Source: an uncultured Veillonellaceae bacterium (GTDB lineage Bacteria; Bacillota; Negativicutes; Veillonellales; Dialisteraceae). From it: a stretch of DNA of 64,000 nucleotides. The stretch is taken from NCBI GenBank assembly GCA_958348245.1, contig CATVYJ010000004.1, positions 157,356 through 221,355 of the forward strand, given 5' to 3'. Shown piece by piece: positions 17,306-26,346 of the stretch. The translations under genes and the position numbers were made by a program. The notes beneath the pieces were generated by a model. It was not told the origin of the DNA, ran no database searches, and worked only from the letters and a program-made list of their open reading frames with translations. Position 1 is the stretch's first letter. Each line of letters opens with the position of its first letter.

Positions 17306-17863
17306 TCAACATGTTTTATAGAGAAGATACGTCACGGCAGTCTCGCCTGCCCGTTTCTCCTTCCAGAGGGAAACGCGGTCCCCGATCCCGGTCAGATCCA
17401 GCGGCTCGCTGCTGACGTGCTCGGCAATGATGATGGAACCGTCCGCGGGCAGTCCCAGCTCCACGACGAGAGACAGGATGCGGTTCACATAGCCTTTCCG
17501 GTAGGGCGGATCGAGAAAAATATAGTCGAACGTTTCGCCCGCCAGCGACCGGAGCGCCCGCTCCGCGTCTTTTGCAAGGATGCGCACGCGGCCTTCCGCA
17601 TGGCACCGGCGGGCGTTCTCCGCGATGAGCTTTCCCGTAGCCTGATCGATCAGGACCGCTTCCGCCGCGCCGCGGCTCAGCGCTTCGAGGCCGAGCGCGC
17701 CCGTGCCGGCGAAAATGTCCAGGACTTTCGTCTCCGCGAGCCCCACGTTGGCGAGCACGTTGAAAATGCTTTCTCTCGTGCGGCCCAGCGTGGGCCGGGT
17801 ATTCATGCCCTTCGGCGCGGCGAGGACGGTGCCTCTGGCGCTGCCTGCAATAATTCGGATCAT
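17306..17863 (-). CDS. rsmD: 16S rRNA (guanine966-N2)-methyltransferase RsmD
   Basis: SAM-dependent methyltransferase of 30S assembly, 185 residues. It begins RIIAGSARG, then RPTLGRTRESIFNVL, the SAM loop LDIFAGTGALGLEALSRGA and the catalytic motif FLDPPYRKGY. First gene of rsmD-coaD-coiled-coil. An extended -10 promoter lies just upstream. Confidence 0.94.
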   Translation of the reverse strand: MIRIIAGSARGTVLAAPKGMNTRPTLGRTRESIFNVLANVGLAETKVLDIFAGTGALGLEALSRGAAEAVLIDQATGKLIAENARRCHAEGRVRILAKDAERALRSLAGETFDYIFLDPPYRKGYVNRILSLVVELGLPADGSIIIAEHVSSEPLDLTGIGDRVSLWKEKRAGETAVTYLLYKTC

Positions 17864-17879
17864 ATTGCTCTTCCTGTGT

Positions 17880-17888
17880 ATTATATCA
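17880..17888 (-). promoter_or_regulatory. Extended -10 promoter of rsmD-coaD
   Basis: Minus-strand TGATATAAT, 17 nt before the rsmD start codon; no clear -35 box. Confidence 0.6.
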
Positions 17889-17945
17889 TAACTGTCTCGC
17901 GGCGGTATACCGAAATTCCCCCGCCACAGGGGGGAAATCCGCCGG

Positions 17946-18971
17946 TCAGAAAGGGAGCCCTCCCGCAGGGAAGGTCTCTTCCTCCGCCTTTTTCGCGCGG
18001 CTCATGAGATGCGCTATCGATTCCTGCGGCGTGCAGGCTCCTTCGAGGACGCGGTACACTTCTTCCGTGATGGGCATGGGGATCTGTTCTTTCTCCGCGA
18101 TGGCGTGGACGATGCGGGCGGTGCGGATGCCCTCCACCACCATGCGCGTGCCGCCTACGATTTCCTCCGCAGTCCGGCCTTCCGCCAGGAGCAGGCCCGC
18201 CGCGTGGTTGCGGCTGTGGGTGCTGGTGCAGGTGGCAATGAGGTCGCCCATGCCGGAAAGGCCGAAAAAGGTCTCCATCTGCGCGCCGAAATGCATGCCG
18301 AAGCGGGTCATCTCCGCCAGTCCCCGCGTCATGAGCGCGGCCCGGCTGTTGTCGCCCAGCCCGAGCCCGTCCAGAACGCCGCACGCGAGGGCCATGATAT
18401 TCTTCAGCGCGCCCCCGTACTCCACGCCCACGATGTCGCTGCTGCGGTACACTCGGAAAGAGGGCCCCATATAAATGTCCTGCACGAGAGCCACCGCGTC
18501 TTCCGAAGCGGACGCGGCCACCGCCGCGGCGGGCAGGCCCCGCCCCACTTCTTCCGCGTGGTTCGGCCCGGAGAGCGCCACGATGCGGTCCGTCACGCCG
18601 GAGAGCGCTTCGCCGATCACTTCGGACAGGCGGAGCCCCCCGTGGGACGCGAGCCCTTTCGAAGCGGACACCACCACGGCGTCCTTTTCCAGATATGGAG
18701 CGAGGGACGCGGCGGTCTCTTCCGCCGCCATGGAGGGCGTACAGAGAATGACGCACGCCGCGCCGCGCGCCGCTTCCGCCAGATCGCTCGTGATCCGGAC
18801 GGAGTCCGGAATGCGGCATCCCGGCAGATACGCCGCGTTTTCCCGCGTTTCCCGGAGCCGCGCGGCCGTGTCCGGATTGCGGCAGTACAGCCATACGTCG
18901 GGATTGTGCCCCGCAAGGAGCGACACCATGGCGGTGCCCCAGCCGCCGGCGCCTATCATGGACAGTTTCAT
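17946..18971 (-). CDS. gpsA: Glycerol-3-phosphate dehydrogenase [NAD(P)+]
   Basis: Reduces dihydroxyacetone phosphate to sn-glycerol 3-phosphate for phospholipid synthesis. It has 341 residues. The N-terminal Rossmann motif is IGAGGWGTAMVSLLA. VVSASKGL and LSGPNHAEEV are followed by the catalytic region VGVEYGGALKNIMALACGVLDGLGLGDN. Its start overlaps the plsY stop by 1 nt (TGATG). With plsY it supplies and acylates glycerol 3-phosphate, a functional pair. Confidence 0.95.
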   Translation of the reverse strand: MKLSMIGAGGWGTAMVSLLAGHNPDVWLYCRNPDTAARLRETRENAAYLPGCRIPDSVRITSDLAEAARGAACVILCTPSMAAEETAASLAPYLEKDAVVVSASKGLASHGGLRLSEVIGEALSGVTDRIVALSGPNHAEEVGRGLPAAAVAASASEDAVALVQDIYMGPSFRVYRSSDIVGVEYGGALKNIMALACGVLDGLGLGDNSRAALMTRGLAEMTRFGMHFGAQMETFFGLSGMGDLIATCTSTHSRNHAAGLLLAEGRTAEEIVGGTRMVVEGIRTARIVHAIAEKEQIPMPITEEVYRVLEGACTPQESIAHLMSRAKKAEEETFPAGGLPF

Positions 18972-19579
18972 CAGGAGGGCCTCTTTTCGTGAGAAATTTT
19001 CTTTTCTTCGCCCCGGAGGAGCCGGCCGATATTGTCTTTATGCTTGCCGATGATCATCGCAGCGGCGAGCGCGCCGAAGACCGTGTACTCCGCCGGCTCG
19101 TTCAGGACATACAGGACGATCGGCACCGCCGGCGCGGCGCAGATGGACGCGAGAGACACGATTTTCGAAGCGAGGAAGACCGCGAGCCATACAAGGAACG
19201 CCGCGAGCGCCGCCGGCGGGCAGAGGCAGGCAAAAGCGCCCACGCCGCAGGCCACGCCGCGGCCGCTCTTGAAATGAAGGAACACGGACCAGTCGTTTCC
19301 CACGATGACGAAGAACGCGCAGAGCACCGTGGACAATTCGTTCCCGAGGCCGCCGAGAAGGACGGCGAGGACGCCCTTGGCGAAATCGCAGAGGAATACC
19401 GAAAGCCCCGCTTTCGCGCCGAGCACGCGGTACGCATTTGTCGCGCCGATATTGCCGCTCCCCACCGTCTTCAGATCCACCCCGTAGGCCAGTCTGCCGA
19501 TGAGATAGCCGCAGGGTACGGACCCCAGGAGGTATGCCCCGAGGCAGTACGCCAGAAGCGGGAAAGACAGCTCTGTCAC
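18971..19579 (-). CDS. plsY: Glycerol-3-phosphate acyltransferase PlsY
   Basis: Membrane acyl-phosphate:glycerol-3-phosphate acyltransferase, the first acylation of phospholipid synthesis. It has 202 residues and about five membrane segments. The motifs are AYLLGSVPCGYLIGRL, VGSGNIGATNAYRVLG, FKSGRGVACGVGAF and KHKDNIGRLLRGEE. The GTG start at 19579 overlaps the der stop as GTGA. Confidence 0.93.
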   Translation of the reverse strand: MTELSFPLLAYCLGAYLLGSVPCGYLIGRLAYGVDLKTVGSGNIGATNAYRVLGAKAGLSVFLCDFAKGVLAVLLGGLGNELSTVLCAFFVIVGNDWSVFLHFKSGRGVACGVGAFACLCPPAALAAFLVWLAVFLASKIVSLASICAAPAVPIVLYVLNEPAEYTVFGALAAAMIIGKHKDNIGRLLRGEEKKISHEKRPS

Positions 19580-20904
19580 AGTTCGTCACCGTCTTTCTTG
19601 CTGCGCACGACGATGCGGATGGGCGTCCCCTCGAAGCCGAACGATTCCCGGAGACGGTTTTCGATGAACCGCACGTAGGAGAAATGGATGAGGTTCGCGT
19701 CGTTTGCAAAGAGGACGAACGTCGGCGGCCGAATGCCCACTTCCGTCATGTAATAGATCTTCGCCACGCGCCCCGCATGAGCCGGCGGCGGATTCACCAT
19801 CTTCGCATCGTCCAGGAGATCGTTCAGCACGCTCGTGGAGATGCGCATGCTGTGCTGGTCCGCCACGTAGAAGAGCAGATCCGCCAGCCGGTGGATGCGC
19901 TGCTTCGTGAGGGCCGAACCGAAGAGCACCGGCGCGTACTGCGCGAAAGGCAGCGCCTTGCGGATATCTTCCGTGTAGTGCACCATGGTGTTGTTGTCCT
20001 TTTCCACGGCGTCCCATTTATTGACGAGGAGGATCAGCCCCTTGCCCGCTTCGTGGACGTAGCCCGCGATCTTCTTATCCTGCTCGGTCACCATATCCCG
20101 CGCGTCCAGCACGAGCACCGCCACGTCGCAGTTGTCGATGGCGCGGATGGAGCGGATGACGCTGTATTTTTCCAGCGTGTCGGAAATCTTTCCCTTCCGG
20201 CGCATGCCCGCCGTGTCCACGAGGATAAATTCCTTCCCCTGGTACTTCCACACCGAGTCCACCGCGTCGCGCGTGGTGCCCCATTCGTCCGCCACGAGCG
20301 AGCGCTCGTAGCCGAGGAGCGCGTTGATGAGGGTGGACTTGCCCACGTTCGGCCGGCCGATGATGGCCGCGCGGATGGGGTCGTTCTCGGAGCGCTCCGT
20401 CAGCGGCGGGAAGCCTTCCGTCACCCGGTCGAGCAGATCCCCGAAAGACAGGTGGTTCACCGCGGAGATCCCGATGGGATCGCCCAGTCCGAGCGTATAA
20501 AATTCGTACACGTCCATTTCCTGATTGGCGCTGTCCACCTTATTCACCGCCAGCACCACGGGCTTGCCCGTGCGGCGGAGCATGGCCGCGATGACTTCGT
20601 CGTCGTGGGTCACCCCCGAACGCGCGTCGGTCACGAAAATGATGACGTCCGCCTCTTCGATGGCGAGCTGGGCCTGCTGGCGGATGCCGTCCACCATCTG
20701 ATCCGCCTCATTGCGGAATTCGATGCCCCCCGTATCGATCAGCGTAAACTCCCGGTCCAGCCAGCGCACATCGCAGTAGATGCGGTCCCGGGTGACGCCG
20801 GGGATATCCTCCACGATGGACACGCGCCGCTGCGCCAGCCCGTTGATGAGCGTGGACTTGCCCACGTTCGGCCGGCCCACGATGGCTACGAGTGGTTTGC
20901 TCAC
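19576..20904 (-). CDS. der: Ribosome-biogenesis GTPase Der (EngA)
   Basis: Double-domain GTPase needed for 50S assembly, 442 residues. G domain 1 starts VAIVGRPNVGKSTL (~10), with DTGG (~57) and NKVD (~119). G domain 2 starts AAIIGRPNVGKSTLINALLG (~183), with DTAGMRRKGK and NKWD (~300). The C-terminal KH-like domain ends the protein. First gene of der-plsY-gpsA. Upstream are three hairpins and the ispH-rpsA terminator. Confidence 0.96.
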   Translation of the reverse strand: MSKPLVAIVGRPNVGKSTLINGLAQRRVSIVEDIPGVTRDRIYCDVRWLDREFTLIDTGGIEFRNEADQMVDGIRQQAQLAIEEADVIIFVTDARSGVTHDDEVIAAMLRRTGKPVVLAVNKVDSANQEMDVYEFYTLGLGDPIGISAVNHLSFGDLLDRVTEGFPPLTERSENDPIRAAIIGRPNVGKSTLINALLGYERSLVADEWGTTRDAVDSVWKYQGKEFILVDTAGMRRKGKISDTLEKYSVIRSIRAIDNCDVAVLVLDARDMVTEQDKKIAGYVHEAGKGLILLVNKWDAVEKDNNTMVHYTEDIRKALPFAQYAPVLFGSALTKQRIHRLADLLFYVADQHSMRISTSVLNDLLDDAKMVNPPPAHAGRVAKIYYMTEVGIRPPTFVLFANDANLIHFSYVRFIENRLRESFGFEGTPIRIVVRSKKDGDEL

Positions 20905-20974
20905 AATATCACCTCTTGCTTATGACAGGAATCTCCGCGGTCGGAAATCCCTCTTCTTCCGTATCATAAAATAC

Positions 20975-21048
20975 ATAGCACAAAATGCCCGTTTCTACAA
21001 GCGGGCCTCTTTTCCCTTAAGGAGCGGCCGACCCCTCGGCCCTTCCTC
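20975..21048 (-). ncRNA. Candidate small structured RNA upstream of der
   Basis: After the ispH-rpsA terminator the minus strand shows two more hairpins. The first has GGCCGA-GGGG-TCGGCC as its core, extended past a 2x2 internal loop by eight more pairs. The second, GCCCG...CGGGC, is followed by ATTTTGTG. No gene lies here and no convincing promoter was found. It could be a der leader or a small RNA; evidence is structural only. Confidence 0.25.
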
Positions 21049-21049
21049 A

Positions 21050-21100
21050 AGAAAAAAGATATGCGGCAGCCACCGCCCATACAGGCAATGGCTCCCGCAT
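21050..21100 (-). terminator. Strong intrinsic terminator after ispH-rpsA
   Basis: A stem of about 16 pairs on the minus strand (ATGCGG, one G-G mismatch, AGCCATTGCC pairing with GGCGGTGGCT and CCGCAT, loop TGTATG) is followed by ATCTTTTTTC. It ends the scpB-to-rpsA gene run. Confidence 0.85.
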
Positions 21101-21154
21101 TCTCATGCCCCGCGTCCGCGGAGCGTTTTCTTGTGTCGGTCCGGCGTGCGGAGC

Positions 21155-23050
21155 TTATTCTTCTTCCGCTGCGTCGTGAGAAGCCGCTTCCACGAGGGAG
21201 AAGCTGATTCTCTTTCTGTTTTCATCAATGCCGATGATGCGGACTTTGATTTCGTCGCCGAGCGCGCAGATGTCGCCCGGTTTGCGGTTGTGGTCGCGGG
21301 TCATTTCATTGATGTGGAGCAGACCGGTGAGGCCGTCGTCCAGTTCGACGATGACGCCGAATTCGAGGACTTTGACGACTTTCGCGTCCACCACGTCGTC
21401 GATGGCGTGTTCATGGATGGACGTTTCCCACGGATCCGGCAGGCAGTCCTTGTGCGAGAAGGAAATTCTCTGCTTTTCCTTGTCGAAGGACTTGATCTTC
21501 ACGTCGATTTCCTGTTCCGGCTGAAGCACGTCTTCCACTTTGGCGATCTTCTTCCAGGAAATATCGGAAATGTGGAGCAGGCCTTCCACGCCGTTCACAT
21601 TGACGAATGCGCCGTAGGGCATGATCTTCTTCACGACGCCCTGGAGCACTTCGCCGTTCTGATAAGCGGGTTCCAGCACGTCCAGTTCGCTGTCGCGGGC
21701 TTCTTCGAGGACCGCTTTGCGGGAGAGGACGAGACGGTTCTTCGCACGGTCCACTTCGAGGATTTTCGCCTTGAAGGTCTGGCCCACGAGGTTGGCCAGG
21801 GAGTGCACGAAGCGGAGATCGCCCTGGGACAGCGGGATGAAGCCGCGCAGGGATTTGATCTGTACGAGCAGGCCCACTTTAATGGCTTCGATGCCTTCGC
21901 ATTCCACCGCTTCGCCTTTGGCGAACGCTTCTTCCACCACATCCCAGTCAGCCAGACGGTCCACTTTGATCTTGGACACGTAAATCGGGCTGTCTTCGCG
22001 GATGGCGTTGATGACCTGCACGCGCAGTTCGTCGCCCACTTTCAGGACGTCTTTCAGGGATTCCGGCACCGGATAGGCATATTCATGCACAGGCAGAACC
22101 GCTTCCGTCTTGTAGCCGAAAGAGATATACGCCTTGTTGTCAAATACTTCTACGACCTTGCCATTTACAACGCTGCCTTTTTTCACGTCGAGATTTGTCT
22201 CTTCCGATTCCAACAGCTTACTCATGTCTTCCATAATACAAACTACCTCCTCTATGATCCAGTCCGGTGTGGAAGCACCGGCGGTGATGCCAACCTTGTC
22301 CTGGTGGTGAAACCATGTGGGACGGAGTTCCGCCGCCGTTTCAATGTGATAGGTCACCGCACCCTCTTCGCGGCACACTTCTGCGAGGCGTGTCGTGTTG
22401 GCGCTGTTATGCCCGCCGATGACGATCATCACATCCACGGCGCGGGCAAGCTCGCGCGCGGCGCGCTGCCGGTCCGACGTGGCGCGGCATATCGACTTGT
22501 GGACTTCCACGCGGTCCGCCTTTTCGGAGACGATGCGGATGATGGCATCCGCGAGGCTTTCCGAGAAGGTGGTCTGGATGACGATATGCGCCTCTGCCAG
22601 ATGCGGGAGCGCGGCCGCGTCGTCCGGCGTTTCCACCAGGTACGACCGCCCGTCCGCCCATTCTGCGACGCTTTTCATTTCCGGATGGTTCTTCTCACCG
22701 ATGAGCACAACCTGATGTCCTTCCGCTACGAGCTCCTTTGTAATCTGCTGGTTGCGCATGACAAAGGGGCAGGTAGCATCTACCAAGGCCAGATTTTTGC
22801 ACTTGATATCATTATAGCACGAAGGCCCCACGCCGTGCGAGCGTATAATGACAATTTTATTATGAAATTCCGATAAATCGGAGAGGGCGGGCACGCCTTT
22901 TTCCGCCAGGCGCGCCACCACCTGCGGATTGTGGATGAGCGGCCCCAGCGTGGCCGCGGGCTTTCCCGACGCGGCGGTGTCGAGAGCGAGCTTCATCGCC
23001 CGGCGCACGCCGTAGCAGAAGCCCATTTCCTTTGCGCGGTAGATTTCCAT
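21155..23050 (-). CDS. ispH: Bifunctional IspH (HMBPP reductase) - ribosomal protein S1 fusion
   Basis: Fusion of the last MEP-pathway enzyme (HMBPP to IPP/DMAPP) with S1 RNA-binding repeats, a fusion known in Clostridia and relatives. It has 631 residues. The IspH half (1-280) has its three [4Fe-4S] cysteines at C12 (GFCYGV), C94 (DATCPFV) and C188 (SICRATSDRQ), and a typical GHNSANTTRL. From ~292 four S1 domains follow; the third (GVVKKIMPYGAFVNVNGVEGLLHISDIS) is the most canonical. The ATG at 23050 has TGAGG 8 nt upstream and is 10 nt past the plsC stop. It probably serves as both enzyme and S1-like translation factor. Confidence 0.95.
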   Translation of the reverse strand: MEIYRAKEMGFCYGVRRAMKLALDTAASGKPAATLGPLIHNPQVVARLAEKGVPALSDLSEFHNKIVIIRSHGVGPSCYNDIKCKNLALVDATCPFVMRNQQITKELVAEGHQVVLIGEKNHPEMKSVAEWADGRSYLVETPDDAAALPHLAEAHIVIQTTFSESLADAIIRIVSEKADRVEVHKSICRATSDRQRAARELARAVDVMIVIGGHNSANTTRLAEVCREEGAVTYHIETAAELRPTWFHHQDKVGITAGASTPDWIIEEVVCIMEDMSKLLESEETNLDVKKGSVVNGKVVEVFDNKAYISFGYKTEAVLPVHEYAYPVPESLKDVLKVGDELRVQVINAIREDSPIYVSKIKVDRLADWDVVEEAFAKGEAVECEGIEAIKVGLLVQIKSLRGFIPLSQGDLRFVHSLANLVGQTFKAKILEVDRAKNRLVLSRKAVLEEARDSELDVLEPAYQNGEVLQGVVKKIMPYGAFVNVNGVEGLLHISDISWKKIAKVEDVLQPEQEIDVKIKSFDKEKQRISFSHKDCLPDPWETSIHEHAIDDVVDAKVVKVLEFGVIVELDDGLTGLLHINEMTRDHNRKPGDICALGDEIKVRIIGIDENRKRISFSLVEAASHDAAEEE

Positions 23051-23060
23051 GATGCCGGCC

Positions 23061-23687
23061 TCAGTCTTTCGGGGCATAGCCCGTTTTTTCGTAATAATCC
23101 GCGCGCAGCTTCAGGAGTTCCTCCCGCACGGCGCCGTTGACTTCCGCAATTTTTTCCGGCGTGGGCTTTGTCTTTTCCACGGGGATGGGCGTGCCGAAGA
23201 CCACCGCCAGCGGCCCGTCTTTTTTCGGCAGATGTTCCGTGCCGATGACCGCCACGGGCAGGATGGGCGTGCCCGTCATGAGCGCGATGGACGCCATGCC
23301 GTCGTGAAAGCGGCCGATGCTGCTGCCGTGGGTGCGCGTCCCTTCGGGGAAGATGCCGAGGGGATGGCCCTCTTTGATTTCCTTCAGCGCCTGCCGCACC
23401 GCGCCCCGGTCCACGGCGCCGCGCTTCACCGGAAAGGTGCCGAAGTAGCGGATGGCCGCGGCGAAGACCGGATTCCGGAAGAGCTCTTCCTTGGCCATGT
23501 AGTGGATGATGCGGGGGGAGCACACGCCGATGGCGGGCGGATCGAAGTTGCTCTTGTGGTTCGGCGCGACGATGACCGCCCCTTCTTTCGGGATATTGTC
23601 CACGCCCTCGCAGCGCAGGCCTTTCAGCGTGAAGAAATAGAATCCCAGCACCGCCCGGGCGAGGGCGCACATCAGGCGGTACATCAT
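23061..23687 (-). CDS. plsC: 1-acyl-sn-glycerol-3-phosphate acyltransferase PlsC
   Basis: Acylates lysophosphatidic acid to phosphatidic acid at the inner membrane. It has 208 residues with one N-terminal hydrophobic segment. Motif I is NHKSNFDP (HX4D) and motif III is GIFPEGTRTHG. TPILPVAVIGTEHL follows. Its ATG overlaps the cmk stop (ATGA). The cmk-plsC-ispH/S1 order is common in Bacillota. Confidence 0.93.
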   Translation of the reverse strand: MMYRLMCALARAVLGFYFFTLKGLRCEGVDNIPKEGAVIVAPNHKSNFDPPAIGVCSPRIIHYMAKEELFRNPVFAAAIRYFGTFPVKRGAVDRGAVRQALKEIKEGHPLGIFPEGTRTHGSSIGRFHDGMASIALMTGTPILPVAVIGTEHLPKKDGPLAVVFGTPIPVEKTKPTPEKIAEVNGAVREELLKLRADYYEKTGYAPKD

Positions 23688-24358
23688 GATTCTGCGCCCG
23701 CTTTCTTCCGGCAGACCGCCATGATGGCCTCCGCCGTCTCTTCGAGGGTGAGGCTGCTGTTGTCCAGATGGACCGCGTCCGCAGCGGGCACGAGGGGCGA
23801 GGCCGCGCGGGTGCTGTCCAGGAGGTCCCGTTTCCGGATGTCTTCTTCGATGTCATCCACGGACAGGCCCGCCGCTTCGCCGCCCAGTTCCGCATAGCGG
23901 CGAAGCGCCCGGGTGCGGGGCGAAGCAGTGAGGAAGATTTTCACATCCGCCTGCGGCAGCACGACCGTGCCGATATCCCGTCCGTCCAGCACCGTGCCGC
24001 CCGCGGCGGCGAGTTTCCGCTGGAGCGCCACCATGACGGCGCGCACGTCCGGAATGGCGGACACGCGGGACACCGCGGCGGATACGCCGGGCGTGCGGAG
24101 CTGGTCCGTCACTTCTTCCCCGCCGAGGAAGACCCGCATATGCGCCTCTCCGGGCGCGACGGTCATGTCGAGGCTTCTCGCCATGGCGATGATGTCGCTC
24201 TCCGCAGAGAGGTCCCGGCGGAGCGCCTCATATGTCACGGCGCGGTACATGGCTCCCGTATCGAGATAGGTATAGCCCATGCGGCGGGCGAGGATCTTGG
24301 CGACGCTGCTTTTCCCCGCCCCGGCGGGGCCGTCGATGGCAATGGATAATCGTTTCAT
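23684..24358 (-). CDS. cmk: Cytidylate kinase
   Basis: Phosphorylates CMP and dCMP. It has 224 residues. The P-loop is IDGPAGAGKSSVAKILA, followed by YLDTGAMYRAVTYEA and GRDIGTVVLPQADVKIFLTAS. The ATG at 24358 is preferred over a GTG 9 nt upstream because GAGG lies 8 nt before it. It starts 10 nt after the preceding flavoprotein and overlaps plsC by 4 nt. Confidence 0.95.
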   Translation of the reverse strand: MKRLSIAIDGPAGAGKSSVAKILARRMGYTYLDTGAMYRAVTYEALRRDLSAESDIIAMARSLDMTVAPGEAHMRVFLGGEEVTDQLRTPGVSAAVSRVSAIPDVRAVMVALQRKLAAAGGTVLDGRDIGTVVLPQADVKIFLTASPRTRALRRYAELGGEAAGLSVDDIEEDIRKRDLLDSTRAASPLVPAADAVHLDNSSLTLEETAEAIMAVCRKKAGAES

Positions 24359-24368
24359 CAGATTCACC

Positions 24369-25640
24369 TCACAGAGATAGTACGGATTCGGACAGGGCGC
24401 GGACCATGTGCTCCGCGGCGGTCCACCCCGTGGAAAAAGCCGCCTGCAGATTGTAGCCGCCGGTGAACGCGTGAACGTCCATCACTTCCCCCGCAAAGTA
24501 CAGCCCCGGCACGAGCTTCGACTCCATGGTGGAGGACTGGATCTCCTTCACGGAGACGCCGCCGGCGGTGACGATGGCCTCTTCGATGGGCCGCGTCCCC
24601 GTGACGGCGAGCGGCATGTGCTGGACGGCGTAGCGCAGGTTTGCCCGCTGCCGCCGGGTCAGTTCCGACACGGGAAGATCCGGCGCGATGTCCGACATGT
24701 GAAGGATCACGTCGATGAGGCGGTGCGGCAGAAGCTCCGCGAGGGCGTTCCGCATCTGCTTCAGATGGAATTTCGCCAGATCCCGGAGAATGCGCTTGTC
24801 CAGCACCTCTTCGGAAAGAGCCGGTTTCAGGTTGATTTCCCCGGTCACCGCGTGCCCCTGGGACAGCCAGAGCGACGCCTGATCGGAGAGGGAGAGCACG
24901 ATGGGCCCGGATACGCCGAAATGGGTGAAAATCATTTCCCCCTGCATAGACGCTTTCCGCCGGCCGCCTGCGGAGAGGGACAGCGTCACATTCCGGAGAG
25001 AAAGCCCCTGCAGCTCTTTGCAGTACGCGTTGGCGCACACGAGAGGAATGAGCGCCGGCCGGAGCGTCGTCACGGTATGGCCCAGCGCTTCCGCCATGCG
25101 GTAGCCGTCTCCGGTGGATCCCGTGCGGGGATACGATTTCCCGCCGGTGGCGATGAGGCACGCCCGGACCGCAAGCCGTCCCCGGGAGGTCTCCACGGCC
25201 GCCACCCGCCCGCCTTCCGTCACGATTCGGTGCACCGGGTCGGACAGATGGAGTACGACGCCCGTCTCTTCGAGCTTCCGCAGGAAAAGGCGGCGCACGT
25301 CCTGCGCGTCTTCGCTCTTCGGGAAGACCCGCCCGCCCCGTTCGGTGACGGTCTCCATGCCCCACGAATGGAGCAGGTCCATCAGATCCGCATTGGAAAA
25401 ATTCCGGTACGCGCTGTAGAGGAACTTCCCGTTGCCCGGCGTTTTCCCGATGAAATCGGCGATGGGCGCGCTGTTTGTCAGATTGCACCGCCCCTTGCCG
25501 GTGATGCCCATTTTGAGGCCGATCCGGTCCATTTTTTCAAAGAGATGGACTTTCGCGCCGAGCTCCGCCGCATGCACCGCCGCGAGAAGTCCCGCCACGC
25601 CCGCGCCGGCTACGGCGATGACATTATTGTCCGAGGGCAT
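24369..25640 (-). CDS. HI0933/BaiN-family flavoprotein (NAD(P)/FAD-dependent oxidoreductase)
   Basis: FAD-binding oxidoreductase, 423 residues. The dinucleotide motif is VAGAGVAGLLAAVHAAELGAKVHLFEK at the N-terminus. GITGKGRCNLTNSA is the family hallmark, and the second FAD motif is LYFAGEVMDVHAFTGGYNLQ. Some relatives (BaiN) act on bile acids in gut Clostridia, but most have no known substrate, so the specific role is open. It overlaps rluB by 17 nt, within a housekeeping operon. Confidence 0.85.
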   Translation of the reverse strand: MPSDNNVIAVAGAGVAGLLAAVHAAELGAKVHLFEKMDRIGLKMGITGKGRCNLTNSAPIADFIGKTPGNGKFLYSAYRNFSNADLMDLLHSWGMETVTERGGRVFPKSEDAQDVRRLFLRKLEETGVVLHLSDPVHRIVTEGGRVAAVETSRGRLAVRACLIATGGKSYPRTGSTGDGYRMAEALGHTVTTLRPALIPLVCANAYCKELQGLSLRNVTLSLSAGGRRKASMQGEMIFTHFGVSGPIVLSLSDQASLWLSQGHAVTGEINLKPALSEEVLDKRILRDLAKFHLKQMRNALAELLPHRLIDVILHMSDIAPDLPVSELTRRQRANLRYAVQHMPLAVTGTRPIEEAIVTAGGVSVKEIQSSTMESKLVPGLYFAGEVMDVHAFTGGYNLQAAFSTGWTAAEHMVRALSESVLSL

Positions 25641-26346
25641 AGAGCTGCGCCACCTCGCTCTCCGTCAAGGGCCGGTACTTGCCCTTCGCCACGCCGTCCA
25701 GCGTGAGGAAGGCGTACCGCACCCGCTTCAAAGCAAAAACCGGATAATGGAAATGCTCCATCATGCGCCGGATCTCCCGGTTCTTCCCCTCGTGGATCGT
25801 CACCGTGAGATCCGTGCGGTTTCGCACTTCGTCGTACCGGCGGACGGTCACTTCGCACGGCGCGGTGCGCCCGTCCTCCAGATCCACCCCCTGCGCCATC
25901 CGCGCGGCGAGCGCTTCGGAAAACTTCCCCCGCACGGTCACTTCGTAGGTCTTCGGCACCTCCCGGCTGGGATGCGTGAGAAGATAATCCAGCGCGCCGT
26001 CGTTCGTCATGAGAAGCAGCCCCTCCGTGTGATAGTCGAGACGCCCTACGGGGAAAATGCGCTCTTTCACCGACGGGAAGAAATCCATCACGGTGCGCCG
26101 GCCCTGCGGATCCTTCACGGAGGAAATCACCCGGTCGGGCTTGAAAAAGAGAAAATACCGCAGCCGTTCCGGACGGACGGGCCGGCCCTCCACTTCGATG
26201 CGGTCTTTCCGGATATCCGCCTCCGTGCCGAGCTCGCGCACGACGCGCCCGTTCACGCGGACTTTCCCTGCAAGGATCAGGGCCTCCGCTTTCCGCCGGG
26301 AGGCCACGCCCGCATGGCTCAGGACTTTCTGCAAACGTTCTTTCAA
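25624..26346 (-). CDS. rluB: 23S rRNA pseudouridine synthase, RluB/RsuA family
   Basis: Converts a uridine of rRNA to pseudouridine. It has 240 residues. The N-terminal S4 domain is ERLQKVLSHAGVASRRKAEALI. The catalytic aspartate is in FPVGRLDYHTEGLLL. The TTG start at 26346 is chosen because AAGGAGA lies 6-7 nt upstream and the codon overlaps the scpB stop as TTGA. The scpA-scpB-rluB arrangement is typical. RluB is more likely than RsuA from that context. Confidence 0.9.
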   Translation of the reverse strand: MKERLQKVLSHAGVASRRKAEALILAGKVRVNGRVVRELGTEADIRKDRIEVEGRPVRPERLRYFLFFKPDRVISSVKDPQGRRTVMDFFPSVKERIFPVGRLDYHTEGLLLMTNDGALDYLLTHPSREVPKTYEVTVRGKFSEALAARMAQGVDLEDGRTAPCEVTVRRYDEVRNRTDLTVTIHEGKNREIRRMMEHFHYPVFALKRVRYAFLTLDGVAKGKYRPLTESEVAQLYALGQ

